A stretch of 64,000 nucleotides of DNA from Clostridiaceae bacterium (GTDB lineage: Bacteria > Bacillota > Clostridia > Lachnospirales > Lachnospiraceae). Below are positions 34,725-44,357 of this stretch, in pieces. The notes beneath the pieces are model-generated. The model searched no databases and had not been told where the DNA came from. It saw nothing but the letters and a program-made list of their open reading frames with translations. The stretch's first letter is position 1. Each line of letters starts with the position of its first letter. The translations under genes and the position numbers were made by a program. The stretch covers positions 147,793-211,792 of the forward strand of contig CABIXM010000004.1 of NCBI GenBank assembly GCA_902362725.1. The letters run 5' to 3'.

Positions 34725-35768
34725 ATGAATATTAGACAAAAATACGAACTGAAAATGTTGTCAGAAGACGGCAACATGGATATGGAAAAAATAGCAGAAT
34801 TGTTTTCAATTCATCTGCGTACGGTACGTTATGATATCCAGATACTGAACGAATACCTGCAGCAAAAAACGGGAAAAGCCTGCATTGAAGTGACAAATAA
34901 AGTAGCGTCTATGCCAATTGGCGAAAATCAAATTCCGACAGCGGATTTGAATATCCGGGATTTCTATACAGATCGGATAAGCGCAGAGGAACGTATGCTA
35001 CTGATGCTGTTTGATTTGTGCTGGCAGGAGGGATATAACACCATTCAGGAGCTGGCAGATAAGTATTGTGTGAGCAGAGCTACAGTAAATAAGGATATTG
35101 TGGCCATAAAAGAGTACTGTGAAAAAAACGACATTTCTTTTGCGGGAGATAGAGGAAAAGGCCTTTGTATAAAAGCGGATGAGGCGGAGCGAAGAAGTAG
35201 CCTGGCTAAAATTATCCGGGATTTAAATCAGATAAAACATGGAAATGAATATCAGGCCACAGATGTTTACAGACAATGGTTCATGGAAGAGGATTTGGAG
35301 GAAATCCGTCAGATAGTGGCTGAGGCGGAAGAAGAATTTTCCACATATCTTGCAGATGTGGCTTACGAGGCACTGGTACTTCATATAGCACTGTCGATCG
35401 AACGTTTCCGCAGCGGAGGGTGCTATGAAGAAAGGTTTGAAAAATTTGGGGCAGATATGGAAAGCATTCAGTACCGGATGGCCTGGCGGATTATCGGAAG
35501 GCTCAATCAAAATTTTAAAATAGAGCTTCCTGATACAGAAGTCCATTATGTGGCGCTTCATATTGGAGCAAAGTCCAGTGCTGCCATAAAAGAAAGAAGC
35601 AGTGGCGATATTTCACTGGAGTACTATTGCATCCGTATGATTTCACTTGTGGGAAGGAGAATAGGCTGTGATTTTTCAGAGGATGAGAAGTTATACGAAA
35701 GTCTTCTTCAACATTTGAACGTATGTATATACAGAAAAAATCCGGTATGCTTCTGGAAAATCCACTGA
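34725..35768 (+). CDS. PRD-type transcriptional antiterminator/activator, N-terminal part (frameshifted)
   Basis: This frame encodes 347 residues of a BglG/MtlR-type PTS regulator. It has an HTH_11-like domain at about 10-60 (MDMEKIAELFSIHLRTVRYDI), an Mga-like HTH at about 105-130 (TIQELADKYCVSRATVNKDI), and PRD1 with its His in VALHIGAK. Within PRD2 the frame leaves the family sequence after CIYR and ends 14 codons later. The remainder continues in another frame from about 35730. The break is a run of six As at 35735-35740, where seven would keep the frame. It precedes the ascorbate-type PTS genes that it presumably controls. Confidence 0.82.
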   Translation: MNIRQKYELKMLSEDGNMDMEKIAELFSIHLRTVRYDIQILNEYLQQKTGKACIEVTNKVASMPIGENQIPTADLNIRDFYTDRISAEERMLLMLFDLCWQEGYNTIQELADKYCVSRATVNKDIVAIKEYCEKNDISFAGDRGKGLCIKADEAERRSSLAKIIRDLNQIKHGNEYQATDVYRQWFMEEDLEEIRQIVAEAEEEFSTYLADVAYEALVLHIALSIERFRSGGCYEERFEKFGADMESIQYRMAWRIIGRLNQNFKIELPDTEVHYVALHIGAKSSAAIKERSSGDISLEYYCIRMISLVGRRIGCDFSEDEKLYESLLQHLNVCIYRKNPVCFWKIH

Positions 35769-36814
35769 AGGAGGAATTGATTTGCAGTTATCCACAGTTG
35801 TACAGGGAAATCTGCAGTGTAGTCCGAAATGATATGGACTCTGGTATGATCGTGGACAGTGATGATGAGATAGCGTATATCCTGCTTCATTTTGCCACAG
35901 CCATGTATCGGAAAGAACAGAACAGAAGCAGGCTGGCCGATGTGGTGGTAGTCTGTGCTACCGGGATAGGAACGTCAGAACTGGTTGCAACCGGGCTTCA
36001 AAAAAAATTTTGTCTGAATATCAAAGGTGCGGTTGCAGAACATCAATTAAAACAGTTTCTGAAAAAAACAGAGGTGGATTTGATTGTTACAACTATTCCA
36101 TTGAGGGAGGAGTACAACAGTGTACAGGTAAGTCCTGTTCTTAAAAGAGAAGATATAGCCCGAATAGGCAAAAGACTTCTGGATTTGGGATTTGATATAC
36201 AAAAGCCGCTGGAAAATTATGCCCAGTGGAGCGATACAGCGAAGTGGTTGGGGCATCTGCTTCAAAATTATGCAGGACGCGATCAGGAGGATGACCTGAA
36301 ACAGATGCTGAAAAATTTTCCATTGGAAGAAAGAAAAAAGAAAGAGGGGAAGCAGTATATGTTAAGTGAATTATTGGAAGAACAAAGCATGCGATTGGAT
36401 GCAGAGTGTCAGGACTGGCAGGCGTGTATTTGGGAATCTGGGAAACTCCTGGTAGAAAAAGGAGATATCACAGAAGAATACATAAAAGCAGTGATAGATA
36501 ACGTCAATGAGGTAGGGCCTTATATCGTGATTACAAAGGGCGTAGCTCTTCCGCATGCAACAAACAAAATCGGGGTTATCAGAACATCCATGTCGTTTGT
36601 AAGATTGAAGACTCCGGTAAATTTTGGAAACAAATCAAATGATCCCGTAAAATACATTTTTATGCTGGCAACTACAGATGCGGAGTCGCATCTGGGAGCG
36701 CTTCAGGATTTGGCGGAATTTTTGGAACAAAAAGAATTTGTGGCTGTATTGGAGGAGGCGAAGAAGCCTGCCGACGTTATTTCATATATTGTAACTCATG
36801 AAAGCAGCAGATAA
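35723..36814 (+). CDS. PRD regulator C-terminal part: PRD2 end, EIIB-like and EIIA domains
   Basis: This frame continues the regulator from within PRD2 (SGMLLENPLKEELICSYPQL) and carries an EIIB-like domain (VVVVCATGIGTSELVATGLQ, with Cys). It ends with a type-2 EIIA domain whose phosphoacceptor His is in VITKGVALPHATN. Without frame repair, translation could restart internally: ATG 36359 is preceded by AGAGGGGAAG with good spacing and begins MLSELLEEQSMRLDAECQDW, which looks like the start of a free-standing ascorbate-type EIIA. No other EIIA gene is seen in the operon, so this domain probably feeds the EIIB at 36836. Confidence 0.8.
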   Translation: MYIQKKSGMLLENPLKEELICSYPQLYREICSVVRNDMDSGMIVDSDDEIAYILLHFATAMYRKEQNRSRLADVVVVCATGIGTSELVATGLQKKFCLNIKGAVAEHQLKQFLKKTEVDLIVTTIPLREEYNSVQVSPVLKREDIARIGKRLLDLGFDIQKPLENYAQWSDTAKWLGHLLQNYAGRDQEDDLKQMLKNFPLEERKKKEGKQYMLSELLEEQSMRLDAECQDWQACIWESGKLLVEKGDITEEYIKAVIDNVNEVGPYIVITKGVALPHATNKIGVIRTSMSFVRLKTPVNFGNKSNDPVKYIFMLATTDAESHLGALQDLAEFLEQKEFVAVLEEAKKPADVISYIVTHESSR

Positions 36815-36835
36815 GGAAGAAGGGAGGGAACAACT

Positions 36836-37126
36836 ATGACACGCAGAAAAAAATGCCTGATTATGTGCAGAACCGGAATGGGAAGTTCTATGATGCTGAA
36901 AATCAAGGTGGAAAAGCTGATTGATAAGAAAGGATATCCGATGGATGTGACCCATGACGCATTCAGCGGTTTTGCCGGACAGCAGAATGTAGACCTGATC
37001 ATTACAATGGAGGATTTGATTGATGAATTTAAAAATTCTCCGGCTTATGTAATCGGTGTAAAAGACATTATGGATACGGAATATCTGCAGCAGGAACTTG
37101 ACAAATATTTTGCACAGACTGAATAA
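36836..37126 (+). CDS. ulaB: PTS ascorbate/lactose-type EIIB subunit
   Basis: The 96-residue cytoplasmic protein has the EIIB P-loop with phosphoryl-accepting Cys in CLIMCRTGMGSSMMLKIKVE. It accepts phosphate from EIIA and passes it to the sugar entering through EIIC. GGGAGGG precedes the ATG. The gene lies between the regulator and the EIIC gene. The true sugar is unknown; the ula name reflects family only. Confidence 0.85.
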   Translation: MTRRKKCLIMCRTGMGSSMMLKIKVEKLIDKKGYPMDVTHDAFSGFAGQQNVDLIITMEDLIDEFKNSPAYVIGVKDIMDTEYLQQELDKYFAQTE

Positions 37127-37149
37127 CAGAAGAAAAAGGGGGATTAAAA

Positions 37150-38421
37150 ATGGCAGTATTACAGTTTGTAGTTTATGACATTTTAGGAGAAGCATCATTG
37201 CTGATAGGCCTTCTGGCTCTGGCAGGCCTTCTGATTCAGAGAAAACCAGCGGAAAAGGTTATCGCCGGAACCATTAAGACAATTGTAGGATTTTTAATTT
37301 TTGGTATCGGATCTTCTGCGGCGCAGGGGGCACTGAATGGATTCCAGTCACTGTTTGTAACGGCTTTCGGGCTGGAGGGTGTAACTCCGATTTCTGAGGC
37401 GATTACAGCGCAAGCCCAGACGCTGTTTCCAATGGTTATTGCTCTGATTATGGTTGGCGGATTTATATGTAACCTGATTATTGCAAGATTTACGAAGTTT
37501 AAGTATATCTTCCTGACCGGAGGTCACAGTCTGTTTCTGTCCGCATTGTTGGCTGTTCTTCTGAAAGCGCTTGGTTTATCCGACGTGGCTGCAATTCTGG
37601 TAGGTTCGGTTATCCATGGCTTTGCGGCGGCACTGTACCCGGCGATTGCGCAGAAATCTATGAACGCAGTAACGGGAAGCGACGAGATTGCAATTGGTCA
37701 TTACTGCACCCTGGCGTATGCTTTTTCAGGCTGGCTGGGAAGTAAGGTAGGAGATCCGAAGGACAGCACAGAGAATATCAATCTTCCCGGCTGGCTTTCC
37801 ATGTTTAAGGATTATATCGTATCCGTATCACTGTCTATTGGAATTATTTATTATATCGCTGCAATTGTAGCGGGAAAAGCGGCAGTTGAGACTCTGGCAG
37901 GCGGAACCCACTGGCTGGTATGGCCGCTGATGCAGACCCTGACCTTTACCGGTGGTTTGTATGTAATCATTACCGGTGTAAGATTGTTCCTGGGTGAAAT
38001 TGTTCCGGCATTTGTAGGAATTACAGAGAAGTTTATCCCGGGTGCAAAACCGGCTCTGGACTGCCCGGTTGTATTCCCGTATGCACCGACTGCGACAGTA
38101 CTCGGATTTATCTCTGCATATGTGGCAGGACTGATTTGTATGTTTGTAATGGCGGCTATGAAAACAACTGTTATGATTCCGGTGGCAATTCCGTTTTTCT
38201 TTATCGGCGCTACAGCCGGTGTATTCGGAAATGCGCGCGGCGGTTGGAAGGGTTGCGTTCTGGGAGCATTTATTACTGGTATTTTGATTTCTGTAGGACC
38301 AGCTATTATTTATCCGATTATGCAGAGCGTGGGACTTTCCGGAACAAGTTTCCCGGAGACTGACTTCAATCTGATTGGAATTATTTTCAATTTCATCGGA
38401 AAAGCATTAGGTAAATGGTAA
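37150..38421 (+). CDS. ulaA: PTS ascorbate-type EIIC permease
   Basis: The 423-residue membrane protein of the UlaA/SgaT family has about 11 hydrophobic segments. It opens with VVYDILGEASLLIGLLALAG and has the central motif YPAIAQKSMNAVTGSDEIAIGH. It forms the sugar channel. The neighbours are an EIIB upstream and transketolase halves downstream, rather than UlaD/E/F enzymes, so the substrate may be a pentose or pentulose derivative rather than ascorbate. Confidence 0.88.
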   Translation: MAVLQFVVYDILGEASLLIGLLALAGLLIQRKPAEKVIAGTIKTIVGFLIFGIGSSAAQGALNGFQSLFVTAFGLEGVTPISEAITAQAQTLFPMVIALIMVGGFICNLIIARFTKFKYIFLTGGHSLFLSALLAVLLKALGLSDVAAILVGSVIHGFAAALYPAIAQKSMNAVTGSDEIAIGHYCTLAYAFSGWLGSKVGDPKDSTENINLPGWLSMFKDYIVSVSLSIGIIYYIAAIVAGKAAVETLAGGTHWLVWPLMQTLTFTGGLYVIITGVRLFLGEIVPAFVGITEKFIPGAKPALDCPVVFPYAPTATVLGFISAYVAGLICMFVMAAMKTTVMIPVAIPFFFIGATAGVFGNARGGWKGCVLGAFITGILISVGPAIIYPIMQSVGLSGTSFPETDFNLIGIIFNFIGKALGKW

Positions 38422-38445
38422 AAGCTATCGGAGGGTATAAGAGAC

Positions 38446-39273
38446 ATGAAAGACGCAAAGCAGTTGGAAAAGCTTGCAAATCAGAATCGAAAACATATCG
38501 TGGAAATGGTATATCGCGCCGGAGTGGGACATGTTGGAGGAGCCCTTTCTGTAATTGATATTCTGACAGCCATCTATGAAAATGAGGTTGATTTCAGGGA
38601 AAAGGAAAGAACACGGGTAGTGCTTTCCAAAGGACATGCTGTACCGGCAATTTATGCAGAACTGTCAGAAAAGGGTATCATTGATCCAGCATGGTTTCCT
38701 ACTTTCCGGCAGATTAATTCCAGACTGCAGGGTCATCCTTTCACAAGAGATATTCCGGAAACGGACGGTACTACAGGGCTTTTGGGACAGGGCTTTTCCA
38801 TGGCGCTGGGTATGGCATTGATGAAAAAACAGACTGGTGATACGCACAGAGTGTATGCGATAGCTGGAGATGGAGAAATGCAGGAGGGGCAGATCTGGGA
38901 GGCGTTGATGGCTGCGGCTCATTATAAGCTGGACAACCTGGTCTATATTGTAGATTATAACAAACTGTCTTCCGGTCATCCCACCAATGAGATTCTCAAT
39001 CTAGAGCCCTTGAAGGAAAAATTATCCAGCTTTGGATATCATGTGATTGAGATCGATGGACATAATATGGAGCAGATTCTGGGTGCGCTGTCAGAAGCAA
39101 AAGAGACAAAGGGAAAACCGACGTTTATCGTTGCGAACACAGTAAAGGGAAAGGGTGTCAGCTTTATGGAAAATGTACCCAAATGGCATTCCAGCGGCCT
39201 GAGTGACGAAGAGTACGAGGTTGCGATGAAGGATCTGACGAAAAAAGAGGAGGAACTGGCGCATGCAGTATGA
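38446..39273 (+). CDS. Transketolase, N-terminal (thiamine-diphosphate-binding) subunit
   Basis: The 275-residue protein is the first half of a split transketolase. VGHVGGALSVIDILTAIYE, SKGHAVPAIYA and the ThDP/metal motif AIAGDGEMQEGQIWEALMAA then VYIVDYNKLSSGHP are present. It needs the second subunit encoded next to it; the genes overlap by 11 bases. The pair would channel the imported, phosphorylated sugar into the pentose phosphate pathway. Confidence 0.9.
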   Translation: MKDAKQLEKLANQNRKHIVEMVYRAGVGHVGGALSVIDILTAIYENEVDFREKERTRVVLSKGHAVPAIYAELSEKGIIDPAWFPTFRQINSRLQGHPFTRDIPETDGTTGLLGQGFSMALGMALMKKQTGDTHRVYAIAGDGEMQEGQIWEALMAAAHYKLDNLVYIVDYNKLSSGHPTNEILNLEPLKEKLSSFGYHVIEIDGHNMEQILGALSEAKETKGKPTFIVANTVKGKGVSFMENVPKWHSSGLSDEEYEVAMKDLTKKEEELAHAV

Positions 39274-40192
39274 TATGATTACGCTGAGAGAACTCGTCGG
39301 AAAGGTTCTGGTGGAGTACGGAGAAAAAAATCCGGATATCTGTGTCATTGACAGTGATCTGGCCAAATCCACGACTACCAACCGATTTCAGGAGGCTTTT
39401 CCGGAACGGTTTTACGAACTTGGTATCGCGGAGCAGAACGCAATGTCGGCAGCGGCAGGAATGGCGGCGGAAGGCAAAATCCCGTTTTACGTAAATTTCG
39501 CAATTTTCGTATCAGGAACCTGCTGGACACAGTTGAGACAGATTTGCTATGCAAATGCCAATGTAAAACTGATTGCTACGCATCCGGGTATGGACGGCAG
39601 TTATGACGGAGCGACGCATCATGCGGACGAGGATTTGGCGTTGATGAGAGTTCTGCCGAATCTGAAGGTACTGGTTCCGTCAAATCCGGACGAACTCAGA
39701 GAAGCGGTAAAAATAGCTCTTGCATATAACGGGCCTGTGTATATCCGATGTGCCAGAGACAGCGTTCCCAACCTTCCGGTAAAACAGCAGATGAAAATGG
39801 GAAAGGCAGTTGTGCTGGAAGATGAGGGTAATGATTTTGCGATGATTTATGAGGGTTCCACTACGGATTTGGCAATGCGGAGTTTCGAAGCCTATAGGGA
39901 AAAAGGAAAAAAGGGAAAGCTGATTAACATTTTTTCTGTAAAGCCTGTTGACAGAGAATTGATTCGCGCAGTAGCTGAGAAAGTTGAAAAAATTGTAACC
40001 ATCGAAAATCATTCCATTATAGGTGGCCTGGGAGGCTTGGTTGCAGAGACTATTTGCGACATGCCGAAACATGCGCCATTGGCGAGAGTAGGAGTAGAAG
40101 ACGTATTTACAGAATCCGGATCGCTGAAGGCGGTAAAAGAAAAATACGGACTGACAGTTGAAAATGTATTAAAGAAACTGGAAGAAGTATAA
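39263..40192 (+). CDS. Transketolase, C-terminal subunit
   Basis: The 309-residue protein has the pyrimidine-binding domain (ICVIDSDLAKSTTTNRFQEAF, ERFYELGIAEQNAMSAAAGMA with the catalytic Glu, and THPGMDGSYDGATHHADED) plus a C-terminal transketolase domain. GAGGAGG lies within the end of the N-terminal subunit gene at proper distance. A strong terminator ends the operon at 40198-40240. Confidence 0.9.
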   Translation: MQYDMITLRELVGKVLVEYGEKNPDICVIDSDLAKSTTTNRFQEAFPERFYELGIAEQNAMSAAAGMAAEGKIPFYVNFAIFVSGTCWTQLRQICYANANVKLIATHPGMDGSYDGATHHADEDLALMRVLPNLKVLVPSNPDELREAVKIALAYNGPVYIRCARDSVPNLPVKQQMKMGKAVVLEDEGNDFAMIYEGSTTDLAMRSFEAYREKGKKGKLINIFSVKPVDRELIRAVAEKVEKIVTIENHSIIGGLGGLVAETICDMPKHAPLARVGVEDVFTESGSLKAVKEKYGLTVENVLKKLEEV

Positions 40193-40197
40193 ATAGG

Positions 40198-40240
40198 AGA
40201 AAAGGAAAACCCTGTCGAATGGCGGGGTTTTTCCTTTTCT
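40198..40240 (+). terminator. Terminator of the PTS-transketolase operon
   Basis: AGAAAAGGAAAACCCTG and CGGGGTTTTTCCTTTTCT form a long stem with a short loop ending in a T-rich tract. Confidence 0.85.
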
Positions 40241-40268
40241 AAAAAAACCATAAAATCCAAAAAAGCGG

Positions 40269-40297
40269 TTGACAAATTTTGAGGAAAGCATTAATAT
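40269..40297 (+). promoter_or_regulatory. Sigma-A promoter of groESL
   Basis: TTGACA (40269-40274) is followed after 17 bases by TAATAT (40292-40297). The CIRCE operator begins 13 bases downstream. Confidence 0.7.
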
Positions 40298-40309
40298 AAT
40301 AACCGTAAG

Positions 40310-40336
40310 TTAGCACTCGTAGTGAGTGAGTGCTAA
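40310..40336. promoter_or_regulatory. CIRCE operator (HrcA binding site)
   Basis: TTAGCACTC, a nine-base spacer and GAGTGCTAA form a perfect CIRCE element in front of groES. HrcA represses groESL through this element; the hrcA gene is not in the window. Confidence 0.97.
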
Positions 40337-40376
40337 TAATAAAAAGGATAAGAACAAGATCCAAGGAGGAATAGAA

Positions 40377-40661
40377 ATGAAATTAGTACCGTTGGGAGAC
40401 AGAGTTGTACTGAAGCAGTTTGAAGCAGAGGAGACTACCGCATCCGGAATTATTCTGGCAAGCAAGTCCCAGGAGAAGCCGCAGCAGGCTGAGGTTGTAG
40501 CAGTAGGACCTGGCGGAATGGTAGACGGAAAAGAGATTACCATGCACGTAAAGGTTGGCGATAAAGTTATCTATTCCAAGTATGCCGGAAATGAAGTAAA
40601 GCTTGGCGATGAGGAATACATGATTGTAAAGCAGAATGACATCCTTGCAATTGTAGAATAA
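40377..40661 (+). CDS. groES: Co-chaperonin GroES
   Basis: The 94-residue protein has the GroES fold: MKLVPLGDRVVLKQ, a mobile loop (EETTASGIILA) and VKVGDKVIYSKYAGNEVKL. It caps GroEL during folding. ATG 40377 has AAGGAGG at proper distance; the ORF-extended start at 40326 overlaps the CIRCE element and is rejected. The 115-base gap to groEL contains a hairpin (about 40686-40732). Confidence 0.97.
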   Translation: MKLVPLGDRVVLKQFEAEETTASGIILASKSQEKPQQAEVVAVGPGGMVDGKEITMHVKVGDKVIYSKYAGNEVKLGDEEYMIVKQNDILAIVE

Positions 40662-40752
40662 TATCTTTCGATATTATTCTTTGCCGAATGGCATCCTGAG
40701 CGGAGCGTGCATATCCGTCAGGATATGGCCGAATAATGATATAAAAATCTGA

Positions 40753-42398
<1,646 letters not shown>

Positions 42399-42399
<1 letters not shown>

Positions 42400-42552
42400 C
42401 ACATCAGCAGGAAACCAAGCGACCGGCATAGCTGGGCATTTGGTTTCACCTGATGTGTTAATGAGAAAACCACGTAAGTGGTTTTCGAATATAAGTCCAA
42501 GGAAGAAAAACAGGCGCCCCGCGGCAGGATTTAACCTGCCGCGGGGTATTTG
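42399..42552 (+). terminator. Triple hairpin terminator region after groEL
   Basis: First, AACACATCAG..GGAAACCAA pairs with TTGGTTTC..CCTGATGTGTT (42399-42459). Second, AAAACCAC/GTGGTTTT (42466-42485). Third, a perfect 12-bp GC-rich stem CCCCGCGGCAGG/CCTGCCGCGGGG (42517-42546). The last is the strongest; it lacks a long T-run, but together they isolate groESL from the thiamine operon. Confidence 0.7.
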
Positions 42553-42649
42553 CTTTGAAGCGGAAGGTTCGAACCGGGACGCTGGATCCGGGCTAAGAAC
42601 TCCTTGCAATTTTCCCTGGTCCATGCTATACTTTATGGGAAACTGAACA

Positions 42650-42806
42650 ACAAGCAATGGGGTGCTGGCAGAAGCTGGCTGAGATTTGGACTGGAACTGT
42701 TCATGACCCGATGAACCTGTTGGATAATGCCATTGTAGGGAGTGTATTTGTAATAATTGAGCAAACGAGCGCCCGGAGAATCCTGCAGAGCAGGATTCTA
42801 TTTTAT
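42650..42806 (+). promoter_or_regulatory. TPP riboswitch with downstream terminator
   Basis: The conserved THI-box parts are present in order: GGGGTGC (about 42659), GGCTGAGA (about 42676), GACCCGATGAACCTG (about 42705) and GGATAATGCCATTGTAGGGA (42722-42741). An expression-platform terminator follows: AGAATCCTGC/GCAGGATTCT (42777-42799) then ATTTTATTT. Thiamine pyrophosphate binding should shut off the transporter operon that starts 57 bases further on. Confidence 0.95.
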
Positions 42807-42862
42807 TTGCCCAGACTTCTAAAGGTTCAGTGAAAAAACATACTTTCAGGAGGAAAAGTAAC

Positions 42863-43474
42863 ATGACAACAAAAAAATGGGAATTAAAGGACATCATTAT
42901 GATGGCGATTCTTGGAGTCGTATTTTCGGCCGTATATCTGGCGGTTTTTGACGGAGGAGTCGTACTTTCCACCGTACTTGCGCCTACAGGATTTTCCAAT
43001 TTTTCCTTTGAGATTATCTACGGTGTATGGTTTATGGCGGCTACGCTGGCAGCCTACATTATCCGGAAGCCCGGCGTAGCACTGGTAACAGAGGTGCTGG
43101 CTTCTGCGGTAGAGCTTCTGATGGGCAATTCCGGCGGTGTAACCGTAGTTCTGACCGGAATGATTCAGGGTGCGGGCGCAGAGCTTGCTTTCGCTTTATT
43201 CCGCTATAAGAAATGGGATCTGGCAAGCATGTCCCTGGCAAGCGTATTTTCCGCAAGCTTTATTTTCTGTTATGAGCTGTATTATCTGAACTATATTGCA
43301 CTGGCTCCGGGACTTCTGATTGCCCAGCTGGCTGTACGCTTCGTGAGCGCCATTGTATTCTCCGGCGTGATCTGTAAGCTGGCAGGCGACGGACTGGCAA
43401 AGACCGGTGTAGTAAAGAGCTATGCCATCGGCGCGAAGGCTAAGATTGGCAAGGTATATGACGAGGAGGATTAA
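42863..43474 (+). CDS. ykoE: ECF transporter S component, YkoE-type (thiamine/HMP)
   Basis: The 203-residue membrane protein has five or six hydrophobic segments and matches the YkoE family (LKDIIMMAILGVVFSAVYLA, and MQG-type GMIQGAGAELAFALFRY). It would bind the thiamine-related substrate in the membrane. ATG 42863 with CAGGAGG is chosen over 42830. It is the first gene after the TPP riboswitch, which supports the substrate assignment. Confidence 0.88.
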   Translation: MTTKKWELKDIIMMAILGVVFSAVYLAVFDGGVVLSTVLAPTGFSNFSFEIIYGVWFMAATLAAYIIRKPGVALVTEVLASAVELLMGNSGGVTVVLTGMIQGAGAELAFALFRYKKWDLASMSLASVFSASFIFCYELYYLNYIALAPGLLIAQLAVRFVSAIVFSGVICKLAGDGLAKTGVVKSYAIGAKAKIGKVYDEED

Positions 43475-43475
43475 A

Positions 43476-44357
43476 ATGGATAAGTTAAAGCTTGTTCTGG
43501 ACTGGTTCCCGAATACGAACCATACGGGTTATCTGCTGGCTCAGAAGAGAGGCTGGTTTCAGGAGGCCAATCTGGATGTGGAGATCTTCGGTGAGGTACA
43601 CGGAGAGATGGAGCTTCACGGAGGCGATTTCGTCTGCGGCCCGGAGATTGCCATGTTGGAATGCCGGGAGCGGGGAATCAATCTGACCGGTATCGCGGTT
43701 ATGACCCAGAAGTGTGATTCTGGTATTGTGTCTCTGAAGGAAGCAGGGATTACCCGCCCCAGAGAGCTGGAGGGAAAACGTCTGACCCATTGGACTCCGG
43801 CCTGGTTCCATGCAACGATTCGCCGCGTGGTAGAGGCAGACGGTGGTGATTATGATAAGATTAACCTGGTAAATCTGGATGTGGGAGATATCGTAGCGAC
43901 TCTGGGAGATGTAGCAGACGCCACCTGGGTTTATGAAAACTGGGAAAATCAGGTATTGCTGGAGGCTGGCAAGGAAATCAATTATTTCAATCTGGGAGAT
44001 GTGGATCCTATCTTTGATTTCTGCGCACCGGCCATGGCAGCTTCCGAGGAAGTCCTGCGCGACAGACCGGATGCAGTCCGCCGCTTCCTGAAGGTTGTAG
44101 ATCGGGCTTACCGTGAGGTAGCTGCGCATCCGGAAGAGACCGTGATGGAGGTACGCGATATGCTGCCGGCAGACGCAACAGAGTCTCTGCTGATCCGCAG
44201 TCAGAAGCATCTGGCACCGATTCTTCTGGACAAGGAAGGACGTTGGGGAAGAATTGACGCCCAGAGATGGAACCGGATGGCAGATTTCCTTGTAGAGTGC
44301 GGCGTAATTTCCGGAAGAACCGAGCGGGAATTCACCAATGAGTATTTTGAAGCATGA
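43476..44357 (+). CDS. NMT1/ThiY-type substrate-binding protein
   Basis: The 293-residue protein of the NMT1/THI5-like family begins DKLKLVLDWFPNTNHTGYLL AQ and has a periplasmic-binding-protein fold with GIAVMTQKCDSGIVSLKEAG. No signal peptide is visible, so it may act in the cytoplasm or be presented otherwise. Relatives bind formyl-aminopyrimidine (ThiY) or make HMP (THI5). It sits between the S component and the ATPase without a ThiX-type permease, so it probably delivers substrate to, or takes it from, the ECF system. ATG 43476 has GAGGAGG upstream. Confidence 0.8.
   Translation: MDKLKLVLDWFPNTNHTGYLLAQKRGWFQEANLDVEIFGEVHGEMELHGGDFVCGPEIAMLECRERGINLTGIAVMTQKCDSGIVSLKEAGITRPRELEGKRLTHWTPAWFHATIRRVVEADGGDYDKINLVNLDVGDIVATLGDVADATWVYENWENQVLLEAGKEINYFNLGDVDPIFDFCAPAMAASEEVLRDRPDAVRRFLKVVDRAYREVAAHPEETVMEVRDMLPADATESLLIRSQKHLAPILLDKEGRWGRIDAQRWNRMADFLVECGVISGRTEREFTNEYFEA

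Noticed and set aside
40326..40376. Upstream in-frame start for groES
   Set aside because: It overlaps the CIRCE operator, lacks a ribosome site, and adds a non-family leader; ATG 40377 has AAGGAGG.
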